In this document: piece by piece, positions 13,971 to 21,928 of the stretch
Layout of the letters: each line of letters opens with the position of its first letter
Numbering within the stretch: position 1 is the stretch's first letter
Virus record (IMG/VR): IMGVR_UViG_3300009703_000081
Coordinates: 1 to 28,591 of that record
Source: a virus
DNA: 28,591 nt
Reading direction: 5' to 3' (one strand)
The notes under the pieces: generated by a model
Database searches by the model: none
Seen by the model: only the letters and a program-made list of their open reading frames with translations
Told to the model about the DNA's origin: nothing
Made by a program: the position numbers and the translations under genes

Positions 13971-14291
13971 ATGGAAAACCAAGAACCACAGGTTGAAAAT
14001 ACTCCCCAATTTTCTCCGGAAATGATTGCGGAAATGAAAAGGCAGGCAAAAGAATTAGCCGTCAGACAGGTTTTAGAACGCCGAAATACGCCTCAGCCAT
14101 CTATTCCACAACCACTACCCAATCAACAAAGAAATCAAAATATTCAAACTAGAGTGGTAAGACGAAGCTTAACACTAGCAGAAATTTTATTGATGTTCAC
14201 GCTTTCATGCGGCTTGGTTTTTGGATTGCAATCCTGCTGGAATGCAACATCAGAATATTTACCTCGAATTGAAATTAAAATGCAAAAATAA
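13971..14291 (+). CDS. Small membrane-anchored protein (106 aa)
   Basis: A soluble helical N-terminal part (FSPEMIAEMKRQAKELAVRQ), a Pro/Gln/Asn-rich linker, and one likely transmembrane helix near the C-terminus (LAEILLMFTLSCGLVFGLQS) with a short outer tail. There is no cleavable signal peptide. The frame also has an ATG at 13941 (10 residues longer); I chose 13971 because MENQEP begins the well-formed part and leaves room for promoters opposite the divergent HTH gene. It precedes the fibre genes, from which it is separated by 47 bases carrying TTATAATTA. A single-helix protein at this place could be a lysis or assembly factor; function is unknown. Confidence 0.6.
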   Translation: MENQEPQVENTPQFSPEMIAEMKRQAKELAVRQVLERRNTPQPSIPQPLPNQQRNQNIQTRVVRRSLTLAEILLMFTLSCGLVFGLQSCWNATSEYLPRIEIKMQK

Positions 14292-14307
14292 TAGAGATGC
14301 AGTGGAA

Positions 14308-14316
14308 TTATAATTA
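14308..14316 (+). promoter_or_regulatory. TTATAATTA promoter-like element before the first fibre gene
   Basis: The same nine bases as at 1216 and 16643, here 22 bases upstream of the GTG start of the 762-residue fibre gene. The contained TATAAT matches a -10 box; no convincing -35 is seen. Recurrence before three presumed late genes is the main support. Confidence 0.4.
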
Positions 14317-14338
14317 CGAGTAGGCATGAATATGTTAA

Positions 14339-16627
14339 GTGGCAGATAGGAAGATCTCAGAATTATCAGCAATCGCGGGTGCAGATATTGCAAACGACGA
14401 TTTATATACGGTTGTTGATGTTTCTGAAATAGATCCGGGACTTAAAAATAGAAAATTTACTTTCCTTGCATCCAGGGAATATTATAATATTTATTATTTA
14501 CAGTTAACTGGTGGCATTATTGCCGGTAGCTTAACAGTTGATAACGATCTTACTATTGGTGGAACGTTTGCCCCCCTAAACGTTCAAATATCGGGCACTG
14601 GTACCTTTAACCAATTAGTTTGCACGGGAACCGGAGAGTTTAGAAACTTACTCAGCGGCAACACAATTACTGGTTCGGACTTAAGGGGTACCAATGCTAA
14701 CATCACAACAGGAAATATTACAGAAATTATTTGTGTAACAATTACAGGTACATCTGCAGGTTTTACAGTCGTTACGGGGACCACTGTAACAGGATCAACA
14801 GGTAAATTCACACAAGTTACAGGCCAAGAAATTGCAGGTGTTAGTGGTTTATTTAGTTTAGTTAGTGGCGCTGCTATTACTGGCGCAGCAATTAATACAA
14901 CCGGTACGTTATCTGGTACCACTATTACCGGTGAAACAGGTAAATTTACAAACATTCAATCAACAAACATTACCGGCACAACAATTACCGGGATTACAGG
15001 TAAGTTTTCAAATATTAGTGGAACTAATATTACTGGTTTAACCATTACCGGTACAACCATAAAAGGAACAACAATTACCGGAAATACTGGAACATTTACT
15101 TCTTTAACGGGAACAACAATTACAGGACAAACCGGTAAGTTTATAAGCTTTAGCGGAACAACTGGTAATTTTGTTTCTTTAACAAGCCAATTTATTACGG
15201 GATCTACAGAGATATCCGGCTTAACAATTAAATCCCCAACAGGTGATTTTAATCAAATCACAGGAGAAACAGGAACATTTACAACAAAACTAAGCGGAAA
15301 CACGGTTACTGGTAATACAGGTTTATTTACTACGCAGCAAGCTGTTTCCGGTATTTTTACAACTAAACTAAGTGGTCAAACAATTACTGGCGTTACTGGA
15401 CAATTTACCTCTTTAACAGCTTTAACTGGTACATTTATAAATCAAGTAAACATTCCCAGTATTTCAACAACAGGTGATGTTGAAATTGGTGGAGATTTAA
15501 CTGTTACAGGTAGTGGTTTCTTTCAAAGCAATATATCTATTACCGGAACAGTAAGTGGCACTACTCTTTCCGGAATTACTGGCACCTTTGGTGACATTAC
15601 TTCAAACACAATTACAGGTTCAACTTTAATTACAGGTGAAACAATAAATGCAAACAATATTACCGGTACAACAATTACCGGTGTTACGGGTAAATTTACG
15701 TCAATAACAGGAACAAATATTACTGGTGTGAACATTACCGGTCAAACCGGTAAATTCTCAAGCATTAGCGGTACCAATGTTCAAGGAATAACCGTTACGG
15801 GTACTACAGGTAATTTTGAAATTATTAATGTTTCAAGATTAGATGCCACAACAAAAATTTCTGGTTTAACAATCACTGGTCAAACCGGACAATTTAAAAC
15901 AGCAACAATTAGTGGCTTTAATGCCATTTCGATTACAGGTACAACCATTACCGGTACAACTGGTAATTTTGAATCCATTACAGCAACTGTAATCACAGGC
16001 ACAACAATTACCGGAACAACAGTAAAAGGTATTACTGTTACAGGAACAACAGGTTTATTTGATAACTTAACCGGAAATACAATTGGATTTGGAACTCTTG
16101 ATGTTGAAACAGGTAATTTTACAACTGTAAGTGGTGTATCGGGTACTTTTACAGATACCTTATCTGGTGAAATTATTGCGGGTCAAGATTTATCTGTAAG
16201 CAGAATTACAGGCAGTACCAGAGTTGTTACTGCTTTATTAAGTGGTACCACAATGACAGGCACCACGGGCAGCATTCACTTTGTTTCCGGCTCCACAGGA
16301 ATTTTTACAGATCTTATTTCCGGAGATTTTATTACTGGTGGCACCTTAATTGAATCAGTAACTGTTACAGCTACGACCGGTAATTTTACTGTTGCAAACT
16401 TTGTTACCACAACAACGGGAAATATTATTTCTAGCGGTTATATTTCAGGAGCTTCTGGTCTAAGAACAGAAAGAATGATCAGAGGCGCAATGATTGAAAC
16501 TAAAATAGTTTACGAAGAAGATCAAATAATTGAAAGTGGTTTTAATGGATTTTCAATTACACCACTTACATTATCAAGTGGAGTTACTGTTACAGTACCA
16601 ACTGGCTCAATTTGGCTGACAGTATAA
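14339..16627 (+). CDS. Repetitive tail-fibre-like protein (762 aa, ITGTT-type repeats)
   Basis: GTG start; the N-terminal ~45 residues (ADRKISELSAIAGADIANDD) look like a phage fibre attachment module. Residues ~100-680 consist of a degenerate ~13-16-residue unit such as SGTTITGQTGKFTSI, repeated dozens of times with Gly/Thr/Ile/Ser dominance; this is expected to form a long trimeric beta-structured shaft. The end (GFNGFSITPLTLSSGVTVTV, PTGSIWLTV) resembles C-terminal caps of phage virion proteins. There is no S74 chaperone domain here, unlike the next gene, so it may be the proximal fibre part or use the neighbour's chaperone. Reverse-strand open frames opposite the repeats are shadows. Host-range role is inferred. 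Confidence 0.78.
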   Translation: MADRKISELSAIAGADIANDDLYTVVDVSEIDPGLKNRKFTFLASREYYNIYYLQLTGGIIAGSLTVDNDLTIGGTFAPLNVQISGTGTFNQLVCTGTGEFRNLLSGNTITGSDLRGTNANITTGNITEIICVTITGTSAGFTVVTGTTVTGSTGKFTQVTGQEIAGVSGLFSLVSGAAITGAAINTTGTLSGTTITGETGKFTNIQSTNITGTTITGITGKFSNISGTNITGLTITGTTIKGTTITGNTGTFTSLTGTTITGQTGKFISFSGTTGNFVSLTSQFITGSTEISGLTIKSPTGDFNQITGETGTFTTKLSGNTVTGNTGLFTTQQAVSGIFTTKLSGQTITGVTGQFTSLTALTGTFINQVNIPSISTTGDVEIGGDLTVTGSGFFQSNISITGTVSGTTLSGITGTFGDITSNTITGSTLITGETINANNITGTTITGVTGKFTSITGTNITGVNITGQTGKFSSISGTNVQGITVTGTTGNFEIINVSRLDATTKISGLTITGQTGQFKTATISGFNAISITGTTITGTTGNFESITATVITGTTITGTTVKGITVTGTTGLFDNLTGNTIGFGTLDVETGNFTTVSGVSGTFTDTLSGEIIAGQDLSVSRITGSTRVVTALLSGTTMTGTTGSIHFVSGSTGIFTDLISGDFITGGTLIESVTVTATTGNFTVANFVTTTTGNIISSGYISGASGLRTERMIRGAMIETKIVYEEDQIIESGFNGFSITPLTLSSGVTVTVPTGSIWLTV
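14655..16350 (+). repeat. Degenerate short coding repeats of the fibre shaft
   Basis: Many near-repeats of the type ACAATTACCGGTACAACAGG encode (S/G)GTTITGxTGxF units throughout the 762-residue gene. The units differ in third codon positions, so they are old and diversified rather than freshly copied. The same unit recurs in the N-terminal third of the following fibre gene. Short near-identical tracts allow length change by recombination or slippage. Confidence 0.7.
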
Positions 16628-16642
16628 ATAGATTTAAAGCGA

Positions 16643-16651
16643 TTATAATTA
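16643..16651 (+). promoter_or_regulatory. TTATAATTA promoter-like element before the second fibre gene
   Basis: TTATAATTA lies 16 bases upstream of the ATG at 16668, in the same setting as at 1216 and 14308. Both this copy and the one at 1216 are followed by an A run. There is no clear -35 box. Confidence 0.4.
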
Positions 16652-16667
16652 AAAATAAAACAAAGAC

Positions 16668-19600
16668 ATGGCATTCGGTAAAGTAAAAGTTGATCAAATT
16701 ATTTACACCAGTGGTGGTGGCGAAGCAACCTTAAACGTTTCCGGTCTAATAGATGTTAATGCAGAAAACCTTGTTATTTCAGGAACTATTTCAGGTGTTA
16801 CCGGCGAATTTCAAACTGTTCTCGCACCCTCTGGTAACTTTAGTGGATTAGCTGTTTCTACGGGTGATTTTACTTATATTACTGGTGTTGAAATCCATGC
16901 ACTGACTTTATTGTCAGGCACTACTATTACTGGTCAAACTGGTAATTTTGATGTATTAAACGTCGGTGGTCACACCTCTACCGGTACCATTTCAGGTAAT
17001 ACAATCACCGGCCAAACTGGTAATTTTGATGTATTAAACGCAAATACAGCTACTTTTGTAACAGGCGTTACGAAAGAACGATTAACAGTTACTGGTGACG
17101 CTTTTTTTGTTGAAGATATTTTTGTAACCGGATCTGGTATTTTTGGATCAGGTGTTTATTCTACAGGCGGTGTTATTTCTGGTATTACCGTACAAGCAGG
17201 TACAGGGGACTTCACAAATATTACAGGTAGTACAGTAACTGGCGGTACAGGTAATTTTGCACTTGGTGGCTATGGATACCTCACCATTAGCAATAATAGA
17301 TCACCATTTTCTATTGGTCTTATTCAATTTACAGACGGAGCAGGAGTAGATTTTTATGAAAGTGGAACAGCTAATTCAGTCGGTTTTGACGCACCTACTG
17401 GCATTGCAGGAAATATAAGATGGGCATTACCATCTAGTGATGCATCTGTATCTGGTTACGCTTTAGTTAGTGATGCATCTGGAACTTTAAGCTGGGGACC
17501 TGTAGGAAGTGAACAGCTTTACTCAACAGGTATTAATGCAAGCTCAATTCCAGGAGCAGGGCTTATTTATCCTGTTTTAAAAGACAATACCACCGGAAGT
17601 GGACTTGCTCGTGCAACATCTAGTTTATCTTACAACACTGCAAACAACTATTTAAATGCAGTTGGTTTAAGTGGAACAACTATTACTGGCGGTACAGGTA
17701 ATTTTGCAAATGGTGGCTATGGATACCTCACTATTAGCAATAATAGATCACCATTTGCTGGGCTTGGTCTTATTCAATTTACAGATGGAGCAGGAGTAGA
17801 TTTTTATGAAAGTGGAACAGCCAATTCAGTCGGTTTTAACGCACCTACTGGGATGGGACTAGCAAACATAAGGTGGAGATTACCATCTAGTGATGCATCT
17901 GTATCTGGCTATGCTTTAGTTAGTGATGGAGCTACAAATTTAAGCTGGGCACCTGTAGGAGGTGGACAGCTTTACTCAACAGGTATTAATGCAAGCTCAA
18001 TTCCAGGAGCAGGGCTTATTTATCCTGTTTTAAAAGACAATACCACTGGAAGTGGACTTGCTCGTGCAACATCTAGTTTATCTTACAACACTGCAAACAA
18101 CTATTTAAATGCAGCTGGTTTAAGTGGAGGATTCATAACTGGCGGTACAGGTAATTTTGCAGCTGGTGGCTATGGATACATGACCATTAGCAATACTAGA
18201 TCACCGTTTGCTGGGCTTGGTCTTATTCAATTTACAGATGGAGCAGGAGTAGATTTTTACGAAAGTGGAACAGCCAATTCAGTCGGTTTTAACCCACCTA
18301 CTGGCATGGCAGCATTTACAAACATAAGATGGAGATTACCATCTAGTGATGCATCTGTATCTGGTTACGCTTTAGTTAGTGATGGAGCTACAAATTTAAG
18401 CTGGGCACCTGTACCCAATTTAAGTGGCTCAACACTTGGTTCCCCAGGCACAACCACATTAGGTGTTGGTACAGCTGTTGTTACAGGATCTTTTGGAGCA
18501 AGTGGCTCTACTATTTTGGGTTTTGAAGCGGGAGCAGGTCTTCAACCAACAGGAACAGTACCTAAGCCCTTAACAAGCGGTGTCATTATTGGTGCCTTTG
18601 CTTTATCAGGTGTAACTGGCACAAGCGGCAACCAAAATACAGTTATTGGATGGGGTGCAGGTGCAAATACCAGGAATCCATCAGGAACAATACTTATTGG
18701 TTATAGAACAGCCACTTCATCTAATCCGGGAACATTTAAGGCTACCCAGACAAACATTATAGCTATAGGCAATAATGCAGGAATAGACAGCGGATTTACT
18801 CTGGCATCATTTGAAGCTCAAAATAACGTAATTGTTGGCCATGAAGCTCTTAATTCAATTTATGATGCCACTGGAAATATAAGCATAGGTAATTACTCAT
18901 CGAAGAACGCAGGAGGAAGTCTATTTAACACTACTGTTGTTGGCAATTATGCATTAGAAAGTGGTAACACTGTTAGCGGTGGTATTTATATTGGACATCG
19001 TGCAGGTATTTCTCACAGTGGTACAAATAATCATATAGTTATTGGAGAGGAAGCTTATCCTTCACCCGATAACAACACCAGCGAGAATGTTGCTATTGGT
19101 TATAGAGTTGCCAGTGAATCTTCAGGATTTTTAACATCGACCGTTATGATAGGAGGTAATAACTGTGCGAAGGGAATATATTCTGGAACCAGAAATGTTG
19201 CAATAGGCAGTTATATAGCTAGTAATCATTTTGTTACAGCTTGGACTAATTCTTGGACATATACAGTTGCAGTTGGCAGCGATCTGGCCAAGGATGATAA
19301 ACCTCAAGACAGCAATGTTTATGTAGGCTCATTCTGCGGCAGCACTATTTCTGGCCCCAACAATGTACTGATTGGAAAGAATATATGTTCGCCAACAGGT
19401 GTAACACATACAGGTGGAGACAATATATTAATCGGTAGTAATATGTTTAATCATTTCGGTAACTCACAGGTATCCAAAAATGTTTCTATTGGTATTGACA
19501 ATGCATCAAATGGACATACAGTTGGTTCAGTTCTTGTTGGATATAGAGCAGGTCAAAGTATAACAACAGGCGACGGCAATACACTAATAGGATATCGAGC

Positions 19601-20324
19601 GGGCAGGAGCGTTCAAGATGGCTTTCAAAACACCGCTGTAGGATACGATGCTCTTATTAGCACACAAGTTGGATACTATAATACCGCTGTAGGATACGCT
19701 TCTCTTTCTAGCAACTTAAATATCGGAAATACAGCCGTAGGAAATGCTGCGCTATTTTCATTGACAACCGGAGGATTCAATACAGCAATAGGAAATAGTG
19801 CAGGGTACGCTGGCCTTGGTCTTGTTACCGGATCAAATTGTACATTTATTGGTCATAATTCTGAACCTTCGGCCGGAGGTGTTAACAATGAAATTACACT
19901 AGGTAATAATTTGATTACAACATTAAGATGTAATCAAACAAGTATTACTAGTCTTTCTGATGAAAGAGATAAAACAAATATTGCGGATCTCGATCATGGT
20001 ATTGATTTTATTAAACGATTGAGACCCGTTAAGTTTGAGTGGGCACGTAGAGACCCTCAAGTAACCATGGTCTCTGGAGAACGTGTCTATTCTCCCAGTG
20101 AGTTTAATGGTAAAAAAGATTATGGTTTTATTGCTCAGGAACTACAGACAGTAGAAACTGAATTAAATACTACTGAATATACAAGTTTAGTTCTTGATTC
20201 AAATCCTGAGAAACTAGAAGCAGCCCCACTTAAAACGTATCCAATTCTTGTTCAAGCCGTTAAACAATTAATTGATCGTTTAGAAGCAGCCGAACAAACC
20301 ATTGCTCAATTGCAAGGCGCTTAA
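16668..20324 (+). CDS. Tail fibre/tailspike with triplicated module, YadA-like head repeats and C-terminal S74 intramolecular chaperone
   Basis: A 1218-residue fibre. Residues 1-200 carry the same ITGQTGNF units as the preceding fibre. Residues ~200-582 are two full copies and one partial copy of a ~150-residue module (GGYGYLTISNNRSPF...). Residues ~630-1080 are repeats of NTAVGYxAL/NTAIGNSAG type, as in trimeric adhesin head domains. From Ser1097 (SDERDKTNIADLDHGIDFIK, then YGFIAQELQ and KTYPILVQAVKQLIDRLEAA) comes a 122-residue peptidase S74 domain, which helps trimer folding and cuts itself off before the Ser of SDER. The ending is a coiled coil. It presumably binds the host surface. It is followed by glycosyltransferase genes. 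Confidence 0.88.
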   Translation: MAFGKVKVDQIIYTSGGGEATLNVSGLIDVNAENLVISGTISGVTGEFQTVLAPSGNFSGLAVSTGDFTYITGVEIHALTLLSGTTITGQTGNFDVLNVGGHTSTGTISGNTITGQTGNFDVLNANTATFVTGVTKERLTVTGDAFFVEDIFVTGSGIFGSGVYSTGGVISGITVQAGTGDFTNITGSTVTGGTGNFALGGYGYLTISNNRSPFSIGLIQFTDGAGVDFYESGTANSVGFDAPTGIAGNIRWALPSSDASVSGYALVSDASGTLSWGPVGSEQLYSTGINASSIPGAGLIYPVLKDNTTGSGLARATSSLSYNTANNYLNAVGLSGTTITGGTGNFANGGYGYLTISNNRSPFAGLGLIQFTDGAGVDFYESGTANSVGFNAPTGMGLANIRWRLPSSDASVSGYALVSDGATNLSWAPVGGGQLYSTGINASSIPGAGLIYPVLKDNTTGSGLARATSSLSYNTANNYLNAAGLSGGFITGGTGNFAAGGYGYMTISNTRSPFAGLGLIQFTDGAGVDFYESGTANSVGFNPPTGMAAFTNIRWRLPSSDASVSGYALVSDGATNLSWAPVPNLSGSTLGSPGTTTLGVGTAVVTGSFGASGSTILGFEAGAGLQPTGTVPKPLTSGVIIGAFALSGVTGTSGNQNTVIGWGAGANTRNPSGTILIGYRTATSSNPGTFKATQTNIIAIGNNAGIDSGFTLASFEAQNNVIVGHEALNSIYDATGNISIGNYSSKNAGGSLFNTTVVGNYALESGNTVSGGIYIGHRAGISHSGTNNHIVIGEEAYPSPDNNTSENVAIGYRVASESSGFLTSTVMIGGNNCAKGIYSGTRNVAIGSYIASNHFVTAWTNSWTYTVAVGSDLAKDDKPQDSNVYVGSFCGSTISGPNNVLIGKNICSPTGVTHTGGDNILIGSNMFNHFGNSQVSKNVSIGIDNASNGHTVGSVLVGYRAGQSITTGDGNTLIGYRAGRSVQDGFQNTAVGYDALISTQVGYYNTAVGYASLSSNLNIGNTAVGNAALFSLTTGGFNTAIGNSAGYAGLGLVTGSNCTFIGHNSEPSAGGVNNEITLGNNLITTLRCNQTSITSLSDERDKTNIADLDHGIDFIKRLRPVKFEWARRDPQVTMVSGERVYSPSEFNGKKDYGFIAQELQTVETELNTTEYTSLVLDSNPEKLEAAPLKTYPILVQAVKQLIDRLEAAEQTIAQLQGA
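17265..18411 (+). repeat. Tandem ~450-bp in-frame repeats (2.5 copies) in the fibre gene
   Basis: Copies begin at 17265, 17712 and 18165 (spacings 447 and 453), each starting GGTGGCTATGGATA. Long stretches are almost identical, including the TCTGGTTACGCTTTAGTTAG and CAATTCCAGGAGCAGGGCTT regions. The third copy stops around 18411, before the head repeats. High identity compared with the diverged short shaft repeats indicates recent duplication or gene conversion. Confidence 0.85.
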
Positions 20325-20328
20325 AATT

Positions 20329-20356
20329 ATCTATAATCAATATAGATTAGTTTTTT
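20329..20356 (+). terminator. Possible A+T-rich terminator after the fibre gene
   Basis: ATCTATA (20329-20335) and TATAGAT (20341-20347) form a perfect 7-bp stem with a 5-base loop, followed by TAG and six T. It lies directly after the fibre stop and just before the glycosyltransferase start. The stem has few G-C pairs, so termination would be partial. Confidence 0.4.
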
Positions 20357-20358
20357 GA

Positions 20359-21285
20359 ATGCCAAGTACGCCCAAAGGTGGAACTGAGATTTTAGTTGAG
20401 TCCCTTCAGAGTTATCTTGATTTTGAAGGGATTAATTTAATTGTTTGTAATTGTGATAAAAATTTAATTGTTCCGGGTGTAAAAAATATTCTTTTGCAAC
20501 AATTAAGTTATGACCAGGATAATGTACAAGGAATGAAAAGTGGTAGCTTTGTAAATAAAATTGATTGTTTTATTTACAATTCGCATTGGTGCCATCAAAA
20601 ATTTAGAGAAAAATTTAATACACCCCCATGGAAATCAATAGTCATAAAAAATGCAACAACAAAATTTTTACCTAAACCAAAATCTAAGGGGAAAAAATTA
20701 AAATTAATACACACTTCAACCCCTTGGCGAGGGTTACACGTATTATTAAAAGCATTTCAAATTTTAAATCGCAACGATATTGAATTAGATGTGTATTCCT
20801 CTACTAAAATTTATGGCCCTGTATTTGAAAAAATGCTAGGAAATAAGTTTGAACCTTTGTTTGATGAATTAAAAAATACGCCTGGTATTAACTATAAAGG
20901 ATACGCAACAAATCAAGAAATAAGAGATGCCTTGCAAGAAGCACATATTTTTGCATATCCAAGTATTTTTGAAGAAACATCTTGCATTGCAGTAATAGAA
21001 GCCATGTGCGCTGGATGTCAAGCAGTGGTTACTAATTATGGAGCACTATCAGAGACATGCGGAGAATACGCTGATTTTGTTTGTTATGATTCCGATTATC
21101 TTCGATTGGCTGAAAAATATGCTACCGTATTGAACGAAGTAATTGATTCTTATTGGACACCAGAAAATCAATTAAAACTTAAAAAACAAACTGAGTTCTA
21201 TAACGAAAACTGGACATGGCAAAAAAGAATTCCTCAATGGCAAAAAGTTTTAGAACAGATCAGAAAAAACCAACCAACGTATTAA
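20359..21285 (+). CDS. GT4-family glycosyltransferase (308 aa)
   Basis: The N-terminus starts directly at the donor-side loop (MPSTPKGGTEILVESLQSYL), where many GT-B enzymes have a preceding beta strand; an in-frame TGA precedes the ATG, so no longer form is possible. The C-terminal Rossmann domain has the signature HIFAYPSIFEETSCIAVIEA followed by MCAG, with the nucleotide-sugar Glu of the EX7E-type block (Glu203 region). IHTSTPWRGLHVLLKAF is the usual inter-domain region. It should move a sugar from an NDP-sugar to an acceptor that cannot be predicted: host surface glycan, phage protein, or DNA base. The gene overlaps the frameshifted GT2 gene by 49 bases, forming a glycosylation pair. Confidence 0.83.
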   Translation: MPSTPKGGTEILVESLQSYLDFEGINLIVCNCDKNLIVPGVKNILLQQLSYDQDNVQGMKSGSFVNKIDCFIYNSHWCHQKFREKFNTPPWKSIVIKNATTKFLPKPKSKGKKLKLIHTSTPWRGLHVLLKAFQILNRNDIELDVYSSTKIYGPVFEKMLGNKFEPLFDELKNTPGINYKGYATNQEIRDALQEAHIFAYPSIFEETSCIAVIEAMCAGCQAVVTNYGALSETCGEYADFVCYDSDYLRLAEKYATVLNEVIDSYWTPENQLKLKKQTEFYNENWTWQKRIPQWQKVLEQIRKNQPTY

Positions 21286-21356
21286 TTGCTACACCTGCCT
21301 TGCATGGGCAAGTAGATGCTTATTATGCGTCTACAATAAATGAAATTCTAAATTAG
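21237..21356 (+). pseudogene. N-terminal fragment of a GT2-like glycosyltransferase, separated by a -1 frameshift
   Basis: ATG at 21237 (inside the end of the GT4 gene, other frame) encodes MAKSFRTDQKKPTNVLIATP, then ALHGQVDAYYASTINEILN, and stops at TAG 21354-21356. VLIATPALHGQ is the first Rossmann strand of GT-A enzymes, missing from the 179-residue frame. Reading TTA at 21353-21355 instead of TAG continues LGAANNINIDVC straight into MLSYESILP of the downstream frame. A single missing T in AATT(T)AGG would restore a 230-residue protein. No -1 slippery heptamer is visible, so true mutation or a sequencing/assembly error in a T run is more likely than programmed frameshifting. Confidence 0.65.
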
Positions 21357-21388
21357 GAGCCGCCAATAATATTAATATTGATGTCTGC

Positions 21389-21928
21389 ATGCTTTCTTAT
21401 GAAAGTATTTTGCCCATGGCAAGAAATCAATTAATGTCTCTTGCTGTTGAACAAGATTACGATTGTATGATTTTTATTGACGCAGACGTTTGTTGTAATC
21501 CAAATACTTTAATTAACATAATTAAAAATCCAAAAGATGTTATTGCGATACCAACAGTTAAAAAAATTGAAGGAGAAGAAGTTTATGATTTTTGGTTTGA
21601 AGATGAAGAACAATTTGAAACAATCGAAGGTAATTTACAGGCAGTTAATATTGTTAGTACAAGTTGTTTAAAATTAAGCAAAAAAAGTTTACAGACATTA
21701 AGCAAAAATAGTGTAGATATTTATTTTAGAGGAAACAAAATAAAAAATATTTGTCAATATGATTTTAATGGAGAAGGTTTTATGGGAGAAGATGTTTTTC
21801 TTTGTGAAAAATTACATGATTTGGGTTTTGAAATCTGGATTGATTTTTCAAGCACTTGTATGCATATAGGTCCTAAAGTGTATAAAGGTAATTACAAAAA
21901 AACAGTCCTTAACAAAAATGACGATTAA
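21389..21928 (+). CDS. GT2-like glycosyltransferase, main (C-terminal) part
   Basis: The 179-residue frame starts MLSYESILPMARNQLMSLAV and has the GT-A metal motif in MIFIDADV (D31-x-D33), then KNPKDVIAIPT, and a second conserved acidic block FNGEGFMGEDVFLCEKLHD where the catalytic base is expected, followed by an IDFSSTCMHIG ending typical of phage GT2 proteins. On its own it lacks the first nucleotide-binding strand, which is encoded in another frame just upstream (21237-21356). If the frameshift is an artefact, the whole gene is 230 residues. The end overlaps the lysin gene by 11 bases. Function would be transfer of a sugar from an NDP donor; acceptor unknown. Confidence 0.7.
   Translation: MLSYESILPMARNQLMSLAVEQDYDCMIFIDADVCCNPNTLINIIKNPKDVIAIPTVKKIEGEEVYDFWFEDEEQFETIEGNLQAVNIVSTSCLKLSKKSLQTLSKNSVDIYFRGNKIKNICQYDFNGEGFMGEDVFLCEKLHDLGFEIWIDFSSTCMHIGPKVYKGNYKKTVLNKNDD

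Noticed and set aside
14584-15735. Long reverse-strand open frames opposite the first fibre (123 and 70 residues).
   Set aside because: They are the antisense of the ITGTT repeats: Val/Pro/Ile-only composition repeating with the same period, so shadows.
17265-18411. Template/variable repeat pair of a diversity-generating retroelement.
   Set aside because: No reverse transcriptase is encoded in the window and the differences between copies are not adenine-specific.
21347-21358. Programmed -1 frameshift in the GT2 gene.
   Set aside because: No X XXY YYZ heptamer or clear downstream stem is seen around CTA AAT TAG; a missing T is simpler.
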